In this document: positions 36,061 through 45,700 of the stretch, in pieces
Numbering within the stretch: the first letter of the stretch is position 1
Layout of the letters: every line of letters begins with the position of its first letter
The notes under the pieces: model-generated
Database searches by the model: none
Told to the model about the DNA's origin: nothing
Seen by the model: the letters and a program-made list of their open reading frames with translations, nothing else
Source of the DNA: Chinchilla lanigera
Taxonomy: Eukaryota > Chordata > Mammalia > Rodentia > Chinchillidae
DNA length: 64,000 bases
Assembly (NCBI RefSeq): GCF_000276665.1
Contig: NW_004955417.1
Coordinates: 28,562,145 to 28,626,144 of the forward strand
Direction of reading: 5' to 3'
Made by a program: the position numbers and the translations under genes

Positions 36061-38849
36061 GGTAAGCCTGGTTTCAGAAAGCATTTATTGGACCACCTTA
36101 ACTCAAAGAATATTAGATCAGGCCACGCGTGTAACTTCTATAGATTTTTTCCTGTGGTGCCTGTCCCCACACAGTCTCAGAGTTTTGATGAAATCAGGTT
36201 GGTCTTGACTGATGAACAGCATCTCAGCTTAAGCACCGTGAGCATTTGTGCTCACTGGCATGACATATGCGCAGTTGTGCGTGGTGGCTGGCGCAGTGCG
36301 TCGGGAGGGCTGGGTGGGCTGCAGGCTGCTGAAGCCGAGAGTCTACCCCTGGGTGTGGTCTTAGCTCCTTCCTACCCGCCAACTCCCTCCAACCGCTGAG
36401 TCTCAGGAACACACCTGACCCCAGCAGGAGCTGCCCAGACTCGCTGTCCAAACTCCAGACACTCAGGAATGCAGAATGTGAGGCCGGGTGTCCACAGGAT
36501 GGGGAGGGGGGTATTCCAGAGCTGATCTGTGACTGGCTGGGACAGCAGACCCTTTGGGTCACCCTTGCTGGGAGGTGTTTGTTCATCACCCTGTTTCCTC
36601 CCTCGCACGTCCTTTCCTCCTTGTAGGGTCCCAAGATATCCTTTCCTGAGCCAGTGCCTGCTAGGAGTGTTGGCTGGGTAGGTCACTGCCACTTCTTCCT
36701 CTAGACAGTTGTTAGCTGAAGGAGACCAGTGGAAACAGAGATGCCAGGGTACAGAGGCCCCACTTTGAGGGGTGGTCCATGACCGAGCCTGACGGTGGGA
36801 CCCTTGGCCTCCGTGTGGGACCAGTGGCAGGGAGGGAATCACGCTTCAGAACTCCGTGGGGTCAGGCTGCAGCTAGACTCCAGTGCGACCACTTTTTCTC
36901 CCCTACTGTCCTACCCCCGCTCCTCCCGAGATGACTCCCTCAAAACTTACACGGGCAAGAATCCCTACCCCAGGCTCTGCCTCTGTGACCCCCTTTCTCC
37001 CCATGTCATTTTCCTCTCTTCTTCCTCTTTCCCGCTTTGGCTGTGGGAAATAACATCACCCCGTAGTGACAATGTTGCTTGGTCCTGTCTGCAGTTAGAA
37101 GGAAAGTTCAAATGTTCACATTAGCGTTCAGCTCAGCTAGCTCTCTTTCTGGGTTTGTTTCCAGAGTCACCTGCAGATTCTGGAGAAATGCAGATCCTTG
37201 AGCCCACGTCAGAGCTGCCGAGCTCCTGGAGTGAGACTTAGGAATCAGTACTTTCTCATCTCCAGGTGCTTCTGGGTACTTGTGAACTGGAAAGTCCCTG
37301 AGCCAGAATACAGCCATTCTGCTGCCAAGGCTGTGGCTTGACCCACCTGAGGCCTGTGTAGCTGAGCATTAAACATCTAATACAGACAACACTTCTCCAC
37401 ATCCAAGAACTCTTGCCCCATCCTGACAAGCATCTTGAAAGCATGATTGCTCCAATTCATTTGCATGTGTTCAAGGTCACTGTTGCTTCAACTTTGGGGA
37501 AAAAGCTAATCCCACGGCCAAGTGTGGAGGGTCCTGACCCAAGGGTACTCAGTGCCCCCCTGGCAAAGGGGTGAGCTACTCAGTTTTTCCTGGCATTGCT
37601 TTTGAGACAAAGAGACAGGGCACAGCTGAGGAATGCAACTAAATGATGGCAGAGAGTGCCTTGCTGGGAAGAAAACAGTAGAGAAGCAGGGTTCCTGTGT
37701 CCCGGCGGGAAACATTTGCTTCGAGGTGCTCACACCACGCCACGTCAGCCTGAGCAGGAGGGTGTTTGGTATTTCCGTAACCTGAGAGTGAAGGTCAGAC
37801 GCGGAGCCGCAGCCTGGGTGTGGTGAGGGTTTTCCAAGTGTGCGATGATGTGTAGGGAGAATGCTGCCTGTCGGCACTCACCTGTGGTTCTTGGAGGAAG
37901 GAGGAACCACACGTGGAGTATCCTTCTGGCAACACATTCACGGTCTCTGCGCTACAGTTCCTGAACTCGCTGTCCTCACCCCCCTCCATCAGGCTGTGTG
38001 AGGGCTTCTAGTGGGGCACACACTAAGCACTTCAATCCTTGTCCCAGGGAAGATCTCCGTGGAAGTAGGGTGGAGGCTGCCCTGGGTTAGCCATTCCCAT
38101 ATCAGCGCCATGCCCCGGGAAGGTAGACTGAGTCAGCCTCGGTGGATGCTAGCAGGAGTACAGTGCCCTGAGATGATGTCCCCCAGTGAAATCAGTGGAG
38201 GCTCTGGACAGTTCAAACAAGTACACTCTTTGGGAGGGGGTAGAAATAGCACACACCTGTGCTTTGCAGCCAGCCAAGCCCACAGAGCAGAGGCCGTGGG
38301 ACTGTCAGTGTGCAGAGCGGAGCAGAACAGGAACCACTTCCAGAGCCCTTATTCCAGCCCTGCAGACCTCTCTCGCCTGGGCAGCATCCTGAGCTGGGCA
38401 TGCAGTCCCACCATCTGTCCCCTCCCTCCGGGCAGCAGCTGGCCTTTCACTGCATTTCTTACTGGGGGAGAAAGTATGCAGCTCTGGGACCTTCTGGGCT
38501 TCCTGGGGAGACTTGCAGAGAGCCACAGAAGGCTTTTAAGAGCAGAGAGAGAAGGAGAGAAAGAGATTGGGAAAAATGGACTTTGTCTTCCCTTGAGTAA
38601 TACTTCTTCCATTCCTGAGTCTCTCTTAAGAGGAAAAGAGGAAGAAATGGAAATTACAGCTACAGTGAGAGCACCAGTATTAGACAGTGCACTGCAGCTC
38701 TGTGGACTGTTGTTTTTCCCCTTCAGGAAGATGTTTAAGGCCAGGTGTGCAAACAGATGCAATTCTAGAAAAGATCACAAGGCTACATAAATGCCCCGAT
38801 AGCAGATTGTATGGATGGCATGTAGCGATGCTTGAGGGGAAATGTGTTG
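36061..38849. other. GC-richer unassigned block
   Basis: No interspersed repeat recognised over almost 2.8 kb. Several long frames overlap on both strands (136 and 156 codons on minus at 36224-36842; 123 on minus at 37506-37877; 259 on plus at 38011-38790). They overlap in antisense, lack known domains, and the longest opens at GTG; its first ATG is at 38110. Such frames are expected in GC-rich DNA, and I do not call a gene. Confidence 0.4.
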
Positions 38850-39045
38850 CACACACATGTGAAAGTGTGTGTATGCATGTGCATGCCAATGTCTCCTATG
38901 TATGCACAAGTTTCCCTGTGTGCCTGTGTGCATGCACTCACATATCTCTGGGTTAGTTCTTTGTGTGTGTATGTGCACACACCTAAGTACAAACATGTAT
39001 GTGCACTTGTGTGTACATATGAGTGTGTATGTGTAGACATTTCAA
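38850..39045. repeat. Irregular TG/CA-rich tract
   Basis: Degenerate tgtgtgtatgcatgtgcatg-type units interspersed with other sequence. The His/Thr/Cys-rich frames on both strands are low-complexity products. Confidence 0.75.
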
Positions 39046-39869
39046 AGAAAATCAAACATAGGCTCATTTATTTAATAGGTAAGAACAGGTAATTGGTCAT
39101 CCATGAACCAGAATTTTCAATGCCCACATCTCTTATGGAGAGTACAAATGCTTTAAATGAGATAAGAACCACTTATCTGATTTGTCTCAGAGCTGTGTTC
39201 ATCAAGAGTTCCAACTTGGTGCCTGTCACTCAGCTCCAAATTCTCTTTTCAGTCCATCTCCTTCCCGCCCACATCCATTTGCCAAAGAGCAGGGATTATT
39301 CTCTCTCCCTGCACGTGCTATGCTTCTGTGGCTTTGCTTATTTTCTACTCCTTGCTTAGAATACTTCTCATATTAGTTAGTGTAATGCTAGTGACTTTAA
39401 CAAATAAATCCCCAAAGGTCAGTAATGCACCAGAATAAAAGTTTCTATTGCTTCTCTTAGGCAGTGACCATCCTGGCATCCTGGTCAGTAGGAAGACAGA
39501 GAGAGTGGATAGCCACCCTGCGTCTTTACACTGCGAAACTAGAGTCTGATCCTCTTCCACCCAGATGCCACCTGAGCACCAGTGGGACAGACTCCCAGGG
39601 GCTAGGGAATGACATCCTCCTGGGAAGCTAAGTCACAGCTCTGCTGTGGAAGTGGGAATGCCGGCCTGATGGATAGTTATCTGTCTCCCAACAAGGATCT
39701 TCTATCCATGATTCCAGTGGAGAAGGACTTTGCCCTTCCTAGCCCCAAGTACCTTGTCTGTGCCTCCTATACAGAAGGCAAGCCTCACTGCTGCTGTGAT
39801 TGCTCCTGTGTGCTGTGGACCAGAGCACAGAGATGGAGGACCGGCCTCCGGATGCTGCTTTGGAGCAGG
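39046..39869. other. Unassigned sequence
   Basis: No confident repeat family. 39380-39560 looks like a diverged old repeat (a 'cagtaatgcaccagaataaa' phrase) that I cannot name. Confidence 0.3.
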
Positions 39870-40070
39870 TAGACTGGTCTGAGATCTGGCTCCTCAGCAT
39901 GAGCATGAGTCTGTGGACGCAGTATTTAAAATCTCAAAGCTCTGTGTTATCGATGTTGTAGATGTACAACAGAGATAATGTTAACACACAACTCCTAGGA
40001 TTGTTATAAAAGTTAAATAAAATCAGGCTTTTAAAATACTTACAAAGTGCTTGTGACACTGGGATAAAGA
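39870..40070 (+). repeat. MIR-like relic
   Basis: Layout from 'tgagatctggctcctcagca' to 'taggattgttataaaagtta' and 'aatacttacaaagtgcttgt' follows the second half of MIR. The core is poorly kept. Confidence 0.5.
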
Positions 40071-40744
40071 GACTGGCCAACAGTTAGCTCTGCCTCCCTG
40101 GTCACTTCTAAGCTTATTGGAAGCAAAAGAATCTCTGTAGATTTCCACTGCCCAGTACAGTGCCCGGCGATGTCTCCTGAGAAGGGTGCGGGGATATGGA
40201 AGAGATTTATAGAAGCTGGTCTGCTCTTGGTAATAGAAGTGTGACAATACGATCAAAACAAATTCACTTTCTGTATTTTATTTGCTCTGAACAGCTTGTA
40301 GCCATCTATTTTGATTGGCCTGTCACTTACCTATAAAGCTGGAAAGCACAAGGAAAGAGGGTCTTACTCTCACCTCTGCCATGAAGTTGCTGAACGCCTC
40401 ATCCCTGGTGTCCAGAAAGTGGAGCATTCAGAGCCCTTGTCTGCTGGTCCCGATCCTTGTCCTCCATGTTGGGGAATTCTCCCCTCGCCAGAGCCACGCT
40501 TTTCCCTCTAGGACTCAAGACTGTTTCTGCTATCAAAGCTTTTTGTTAAAGGGAGAAGTTAAATCAGGTTTGGATTTCTCCTCTTTAGATAAAACTCTTT
40601 AATTTTTCTTTATAGTATATTTATTTAATATATATTTTTTATTTTTAATATATATTTATAAAAATAAATTTAAATGATTTTGTTCTTACCAAAACTTACT
40701 TTTCTTTTCAGAACTGACAGCCCCAACTGAAGAGCCAAGTGTAT
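40071..40744. other. Unassigned sequence
   Basis: Ends in a strongly AT-rich tract (40600-40680, tttaatatatattt-type). No gene or repeat family recognised. Confidence 0.35.
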
Positions 40745-41136
40745 ATTTCTGAGTGCCCTTAGTAGTGCTGCTGTGGCTGCCTGGATGTCCTAAATTGGTC
40801 TGAAGTGTTTCCCTTTCATGTCATTCTTAGTTTGGGAAGGAGTCGGGAGTCACACGGCAGCAGGTCCGGTGTGTGAGGTGGGCGAGGGCTCAGCTTCCTG
40901 TTTCAGGAGCCTGCCTTTCCTGTTGGATGGCAAACATTCCCTGTATTGTTTATCACACCGCATAATGACACTCAGGAAGGAGGACCTCCAAACTGCTTCA
41001 GAAAGTGGCAAGAGTGATGGGATAAATGTATTCAAAACAAGGGGGAGGATTCTGAAGTGAAATTAATGGCAATGTGTCTTTTACTACAATAAACTCCTAC
41101 AATTTAAGCGTCACTGTATAGCTTGGTCACATCTCA
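40745..41136 (-). mobile_element. Mariner DNA transposon derivative with inverted structure (copy 2)
   Basis: Aligns with copy 1 from its loop onward. The minus strand near 40850-40905 encodes RPPHTPDLLPCDSRLLPKL, the block around the third catalytic Asp of mariner transposases. The plus strand from about 40965 holds the outward-facing transposase end (CFRKWQE, a stop, then WDKCIQNKGED) and runs to 'cttggtcacatct', the terminal-repeat region. The switch point (gacactca followed by a gaggat/gaggac block) is the same as in copy 1. The left arm is missing or unrecognisable. Defective and inactive. Confidence 0.7.
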
Positions 41137-41339
41137 TATACTTTCATATATGTCTGTGTACTATTCTCTGTAGAAAGGAAATTGTGGCCCATTGTTGATG
41201 CTGTAGTTTATTTAATGCAAACAAGGTGCAGCCTCATTAGATATTTGGGTTATTCCAACCCAGAAGAGGGTGGGTGATGTGCAGTCCCTAGAGCTGGACG
41301 TGCTGAGAGCAGACGCCGTGTTCCACTTTGCTCGTCAGC
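41137..41339. other. Unassigned sequence
   Basis: Short interval without recognised features. Confidence 0.3.
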
Positions 41340-41420
41340 GTCACCAGGTACCAATCGTGAAGCTGGGCACATAGTGGTCAGCTATGTCTTTCACATTGGC
41401 TGAATAAATGCATGAATTGA
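41340..41420 (+). repeat. L2 LINE 3' tail relic
   Basis: The phrase 'gggcacatagtggtcagcta', followed by 'ctgaataaatgcatgaattg', resembles the extreme 3' end of L2. Confidence 0.45.
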
Positions 41421-42164
41421 TAAGGAGCCAACTGGCTAAATTAGCTGGTGGTGGAAGGGGTCTCTGGTCCCTGTAAGGTACAGTTGTGAGAGTACATAGA
41501 TCACATCCAATAGCCGCTGACGGGAGGAGGTGTGTGTTTCCTGCCCAACTTATCAAGCACTTGTGAGATTTCCTGCCTCGCCACTGCCGGCACAAATGGG
41601 ATCATCACTTGTACTCAACCGCTGCTGAGGCTGGCCTCAGGGTCTTTCGGGCAGTTCTCACCTTTCTCTTGAGGACTCCCATTCTTCGTCTTCTAGGGCT
41701 TGGCCTGTATGACGGCCCCCTCCCTCCTCCCTCTCTCACAGTCTGCATTTATTTGTCATCAGCTTGGAATCCCATAGGCACTTAGGATTGTGGGGATGGC
41801 AGCAGAGTGTGAAGCACCCCTGGGGCTGGCAGGTTTAATAGAATCACACCCCAAAGCCCTTCCGCACTGATACAGCCTCGGGATGCTTTCCCCAGTAACA
41901 CTTTCCAGGGATTTCTAATGTGCAGAATGCTCCCCACACCCTTTCTCCTTTGCCTTTCCTACTGACCTCTGTGGTTGTTCATCAGTTAATTTAGGACCAC
42001 GGAGTTAAAAATCCTGTGAGCGCTATCCCGACAGCCGAGGTAGAGCTGCCGTCAGATCTGCCCCTGCTGCATATTCTGGCCACTTGTCTGCTGGCAGCTA
42101 GTGGACTGCTGCTCACCTGCTTGCTGCATGTGTGAAACTCACCCAAAGGAGGCGAATTCCCACA
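41421..42164. other. Unassigned sequence
   Basis: No repeat, RNA or gene signal recognised. Confidence 0.35.
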
Positions 42165-42290
42165 AGCATTCCTTCATTCATTCATTCATCAGCTGGTCCC
42201 TTTTTTTCAGCAACCATTCATTAAGCCAAGCACTGCAGGAAGTGGTAGGACACAGTGCTAAGTAGCAAGCAGTCCTTGCTCTCTCTGCTT
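42165..42290 (-). repeat. L2 LINE 3' end relic
   Basis: Starts with a cattcattcattcatcag repeat, then 'cattaagccaagcactgcag' and 'gcaagcagtccttgctctct', the antisense order of the L2 3' end. Confidence 0.65.
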
Positions 42291-42500
42291 CATGATTCCA
42301 TGGGATATGAAGAGAAGACATCAAAACCTACAATTCAGATTGTGCCTATACACTGCAGCGGTTCCCTTAAACCACTGCAGTGGAGGAAGTAGCCTGAGTT
42401 TGCTCTGTCTGTGGACAGGGAGGACCATGGGCCCAGGACTGAGAAACTGTTGCAAGTCATTTCAATTGCTAAATAGTTTGTAGGTGTTCATGTGTTGAGA

Positions 42501-42507
<7 letters not shown>

Positions 42508-42538
<31 letters not shown>
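42508..42538. repeat. (TG)n microsatellite
   Basis: Uninterrupted TG run of about 15 units, followed by gcacgtg. Confidence 0.97.
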
Positions 42539-42539
<1 letters not shown>

Positions 42540-42683
42540 ACGTGTTTACCATATTGAACTGATGTGATTTTGAAAAACACATGTACAACTTGAGTTCTCA
42601 TGTAGTGTACAGTGTTAACATAGGAAATATACTTAAATCTCTGGGAGTATGTAGCAGTAACTAGTATACATTTACAACTGATG

Positions 42684-42860
42684 GCATGCACATGTCTGTT
42701 CCAGATGCTTTGAATGCATTAACTTAGTTAATCTTGCAAACAACGATATTATATTATCCATTGTTATCTGCATTTTGTTGATAGAGATTTCAAGCACAGA
42801 GAGGTTAAGCAACTTCTCCAAGGAATTCTGGCTCCAGAACTTATCTTAATCATTGCATCA
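42684..42860 (-). repeat. MIR SINE
   Basis: Antisense MIR: 'ttaacttagttaatcttgca', 'tatctgcattttgttgatag', then 'cacagagaggttaagcaact'. The last phrase is highly characteristic. Confidence 0.75.
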
Positions 42861-42914
42861 TTGGAGTGATGACTAAGTTGAATTGTCAATCACTGTGAGA
42901 GAAATTTGTGAGAA

Positions 42915-43020
42915 AATGCTATGGAAAAGTTACCTCAATTTCCCAATCTGTAAGATGCAGGTGGTGGGAGTTTGTCCCACATAGACTGCATGGGGCAGTA
43001 AATGAGATGCAGTTGTGCCC
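42915..43020 (+). repeat. MIR-like relic
   Basis: Contains 'gttacctcaatttcccaatc' and 'tgtaagatgcaggtggtgg', then 'cagtaaatgagatgcagt', a diverged MIR core in sense orientation, facing away from the preceding MIR. Confidence 0.5.
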
Positions 43021-43099
43021 CACAAATGACATTTAGGTCAAGGACAGGCTGCATGTGTGCTGGCAGGCCCTGAGACTATATGCCCTACTGAGGCTGTGG

Positions 43100-43910
43100 C
43101 CAGCCTTGTGTATGCAAGTGCACTCTATGGTCCGCACAGCCACCCAAGGGTGCCTCTCTGAGAAAGCGCCCCCTGTCGTTCAGTGAGATCTGACTGCAAG
43201 GACATCATAGTCAGCCTGGGTGACGTAAGCCTGAATGCGCTCAGGTGCTTTAGTATCTGACTGCATCCTGACTGTTGATGAGCGGAGACAAGGCAGTGGG
43301 AAGCAGTCAGGCAAGATGAGTGGGCATCAACGAGGCTGGAAGGAGCTGCGACATCAACCAGGGTGCGGAGGTCAGGATGTGATTGACATCGCACACCTGG
43401 AACGCAGATGGTGACCTTGTGTGCTCTGGAAGGTTTTCTGTGGCTGTCCGCATAAATGCTCTTGCCTTTGTCCATGGGCACCAAGACTCCTGGTGGCCAA
43501 ATCCAGGAGAATTTCCAGTTGAAAAGGGTCCTTGGGCAACCGCGCTGCAGTCTCTGCCTGTGAGGTATTGATGGTGATGATGTCAATCAGTGAGCTCCAT
43601 TTTTGATGCCCGTCTCTCCAAACATCACCTCCCTGCGCCCTCATCTCCCCCACCAAGGCAGTGGTCAGTAAGTGACATTGGCATGTCACTGAGCTGCTCA
43701 AAATGACTGGCTGCAACCAGTTCACACACACTATGCTTCTCTACATCCAGGGTGGTGAAGCTTCGTGGTTTTTCAATGGTTGTATTGTTAGAGGAAGGAT
43801 GTGTGGGAAATTCTACCCAGATCTCATGCTTTACTGCAGACTTCATTTACACTTTCTCTGCAAACCGCTGGACAAGCATCAACACACAAGAGAAGGTGAG
43901 GGTGAGAAAG
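43100..43910 (-). pseudogene. Possible unidentified pseudogene (multi-frame coding-like block)
   Basis: The minus strand carries overlapping open stretches in successive frames: 73 codons at 43625-43846 (includes SFTTLDVEKHSVCELVAASH), 119 at 43372-43731 (includes WSSLIDIITINTSQAETAAR) and 153 at 43125-43586. Near 43190-43260 another frame reads ERIQAYVTQADYDVLAVRS. Frame shifts between plausible peptide stretches would fit a decayed intronless gene copy. The plus strand is also open in part (62 and 77 codons), so the signal is not strand-exclusive. I cannot name a parent gene, and no poly-A tail or target-site duplication was found. Confidence 0.3.
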
Positions 43911-45439
43911 GATGACAGCAGAGGAGTACGGCAGAAGAGTTGGGAGTTACAGAGCAGGGCTGTGATGGACAGAACAGGTTGGTAGCTAAGCGTTTGGAGA
44001 GACTGGGTGAAAAGTCAAAGAGAGCCAAGGTGTGCCTCATTTTGTAGCTGAGAGTTGGGACAAGAGGCGGTGTTCATGCACCCTTGAAGGTCAGAACAAA
44101 AGCACTAGTTCAGGGTTGGCTCAGGGTAATAGATGGAAAGCAAACCCGAAGACCCTTCCTTTTATTTCCCTCCATCCTAGCCGAAGACTGCAGGGTTAGT
44201 TTCTGGGGAGGACACGACATAGAGGTTCTGGGGTCTGTGTCCACTGGCAAACCAGAGGGAGGTGGAGTGACACATGGAATTGGCGGGGGTGCATGAAAGT
44301 CTCTCACTGGGAAAGAAATCTCAGGTCTTTCCCATGTCCTAGAGTACTGGGGTCTCTCCTTCTGCCCAGTCAAGAGGCAGAGGAATTTTCTGTGAGGAAA
44401 TGGACTCACCCAGGAGTAAAGGTCTATAAGAATAGACCTGGGAGATGTCCTCACACACTGGCAGCCTGGCAAATACCCCCACACTCGTTGGTTTCCTGAA
44501 GTGCCACCCATGTACCCAGGTGTAGCCCCTGAGCATTTTCATACTTTGCTAAAATTGGAATGGGCTCTGAGATTACCTAGTGTTTCAGATAAAACTCTGA
44601 CATAACAACTGGAACCCAAACCTATAAGAAAAGAGAAAGCCAGGGGTAAGGAGGCCACACTGTGAACTGAATAACTTTCAGAGAAATTATTTTTATTATC
44701 CCAAGAAGTATGAAAGAAATACTTTATCCACAAATGCAGGACAGATGCTATGGGTATGATTTAGACAACAAAGAAGAGCTCTTGAAAATTTAAATAACAT
44801 GGGAGGAGATATTAAAAGTTCAGTATAAGAGCTGAATGATCCAGAAGAAAGAACAGAAAGTCAAAAATCTAAGACCACAACAGAAAAGGACAAGAGGAGT
44901 AGATTATTCTAGGATCTCTAGAATTCAAAGGAAAGGAAGGAACGGAGGGAGGTAGGCAGGAGGGAAGAAGAAGAGAATATGTAAAGAAAATGATTGGGAA
45001 GAAATTAATAATATAAAAAAGGTAATTTCCAAGAACCAAAGGATAATAATTGCTAGATCTAAAATCTTACTGAATAAAAATGCCCATCATGTGAAAGGAT
45101 CCAGAAAAATACAAAATGTCTAACGTTAGGCAGAAAGTTAGACATTAGCAGGCCTGGAGACAGGTGGCTGGAAGATATGATGATTTTTTCTTTTTCCTTC
45201 ACTTTCTTAGTTATGAGCTATAGACAGAGTCCATACAAGCTGTAGTTTCAAACCTTAGCTTGAGAGAATGTTCTCCAAAGTCCAGGCCAGGGGCAGGGAT
45301 TGGAAAAACCTCTAGTTCTCAAAGTAAACTAAACAAACACATCTACCTGGGAAGTACACAGGAAGCTAGGGGGTCAACACAGCCCATTTTCCTTGGAAAA
45401 TAACAGTGACCTCTGAGGAAGGAGAGGGTGCCCCTTCAA
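43911..45439. other. Unassigned sequence
   Basis: A purine-rich run (GGAAGGAACGGAGGGAGG type) lies at 44929-44975. A 133-codon minus frame at 44110-44511 has no recognised domain. No repeat family assigned. Confidence 0.35.
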
Positions 45440-45700
45440 AGGCTCAGCTAATCATAGAAATGCGACCGGAAGCCTCATCTGGATCCGGTGCGGCTGCCAT
45501 GTTGGCATTTGCTCACCTCATGCTTGAAGGCCCTCTCTCTCTCTCTGTCTCTGTCTCTCTCTCTCTCTCATTGTGAAATAAACTCTATTTATATTGCGTA
45601 TGACAGCATCCGTGTTGTCTGAAGTCTTTTATCAAAGACAAAGAACAGAGATGCATCTCTAGTTCCTGGTGGCGTTAGGATCTCATGGTATTAAGGCCCA
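45440..45700 (+). repeat. Possible LTR 3' portion
   Basis: A CpG-bearing part (gcgaccggaagcctcatctg) is followed by a CT repeat (45528-45570), a polyadenylation-like 'gtgaaataaactctatttat' and a downstream T/G-rich stretch. This is the usual layout of a retroviral LTR R/U5 region. No internal sequence, tRNA primer site or duplication could be confirmed. Confidence 0.35.

Noticed and set aside
36224..36842. 136- and 156-codon minus frames
   Set aside because: They overlap each other in different frames and have no known domain; typical of GC-rich noncoding DNA.
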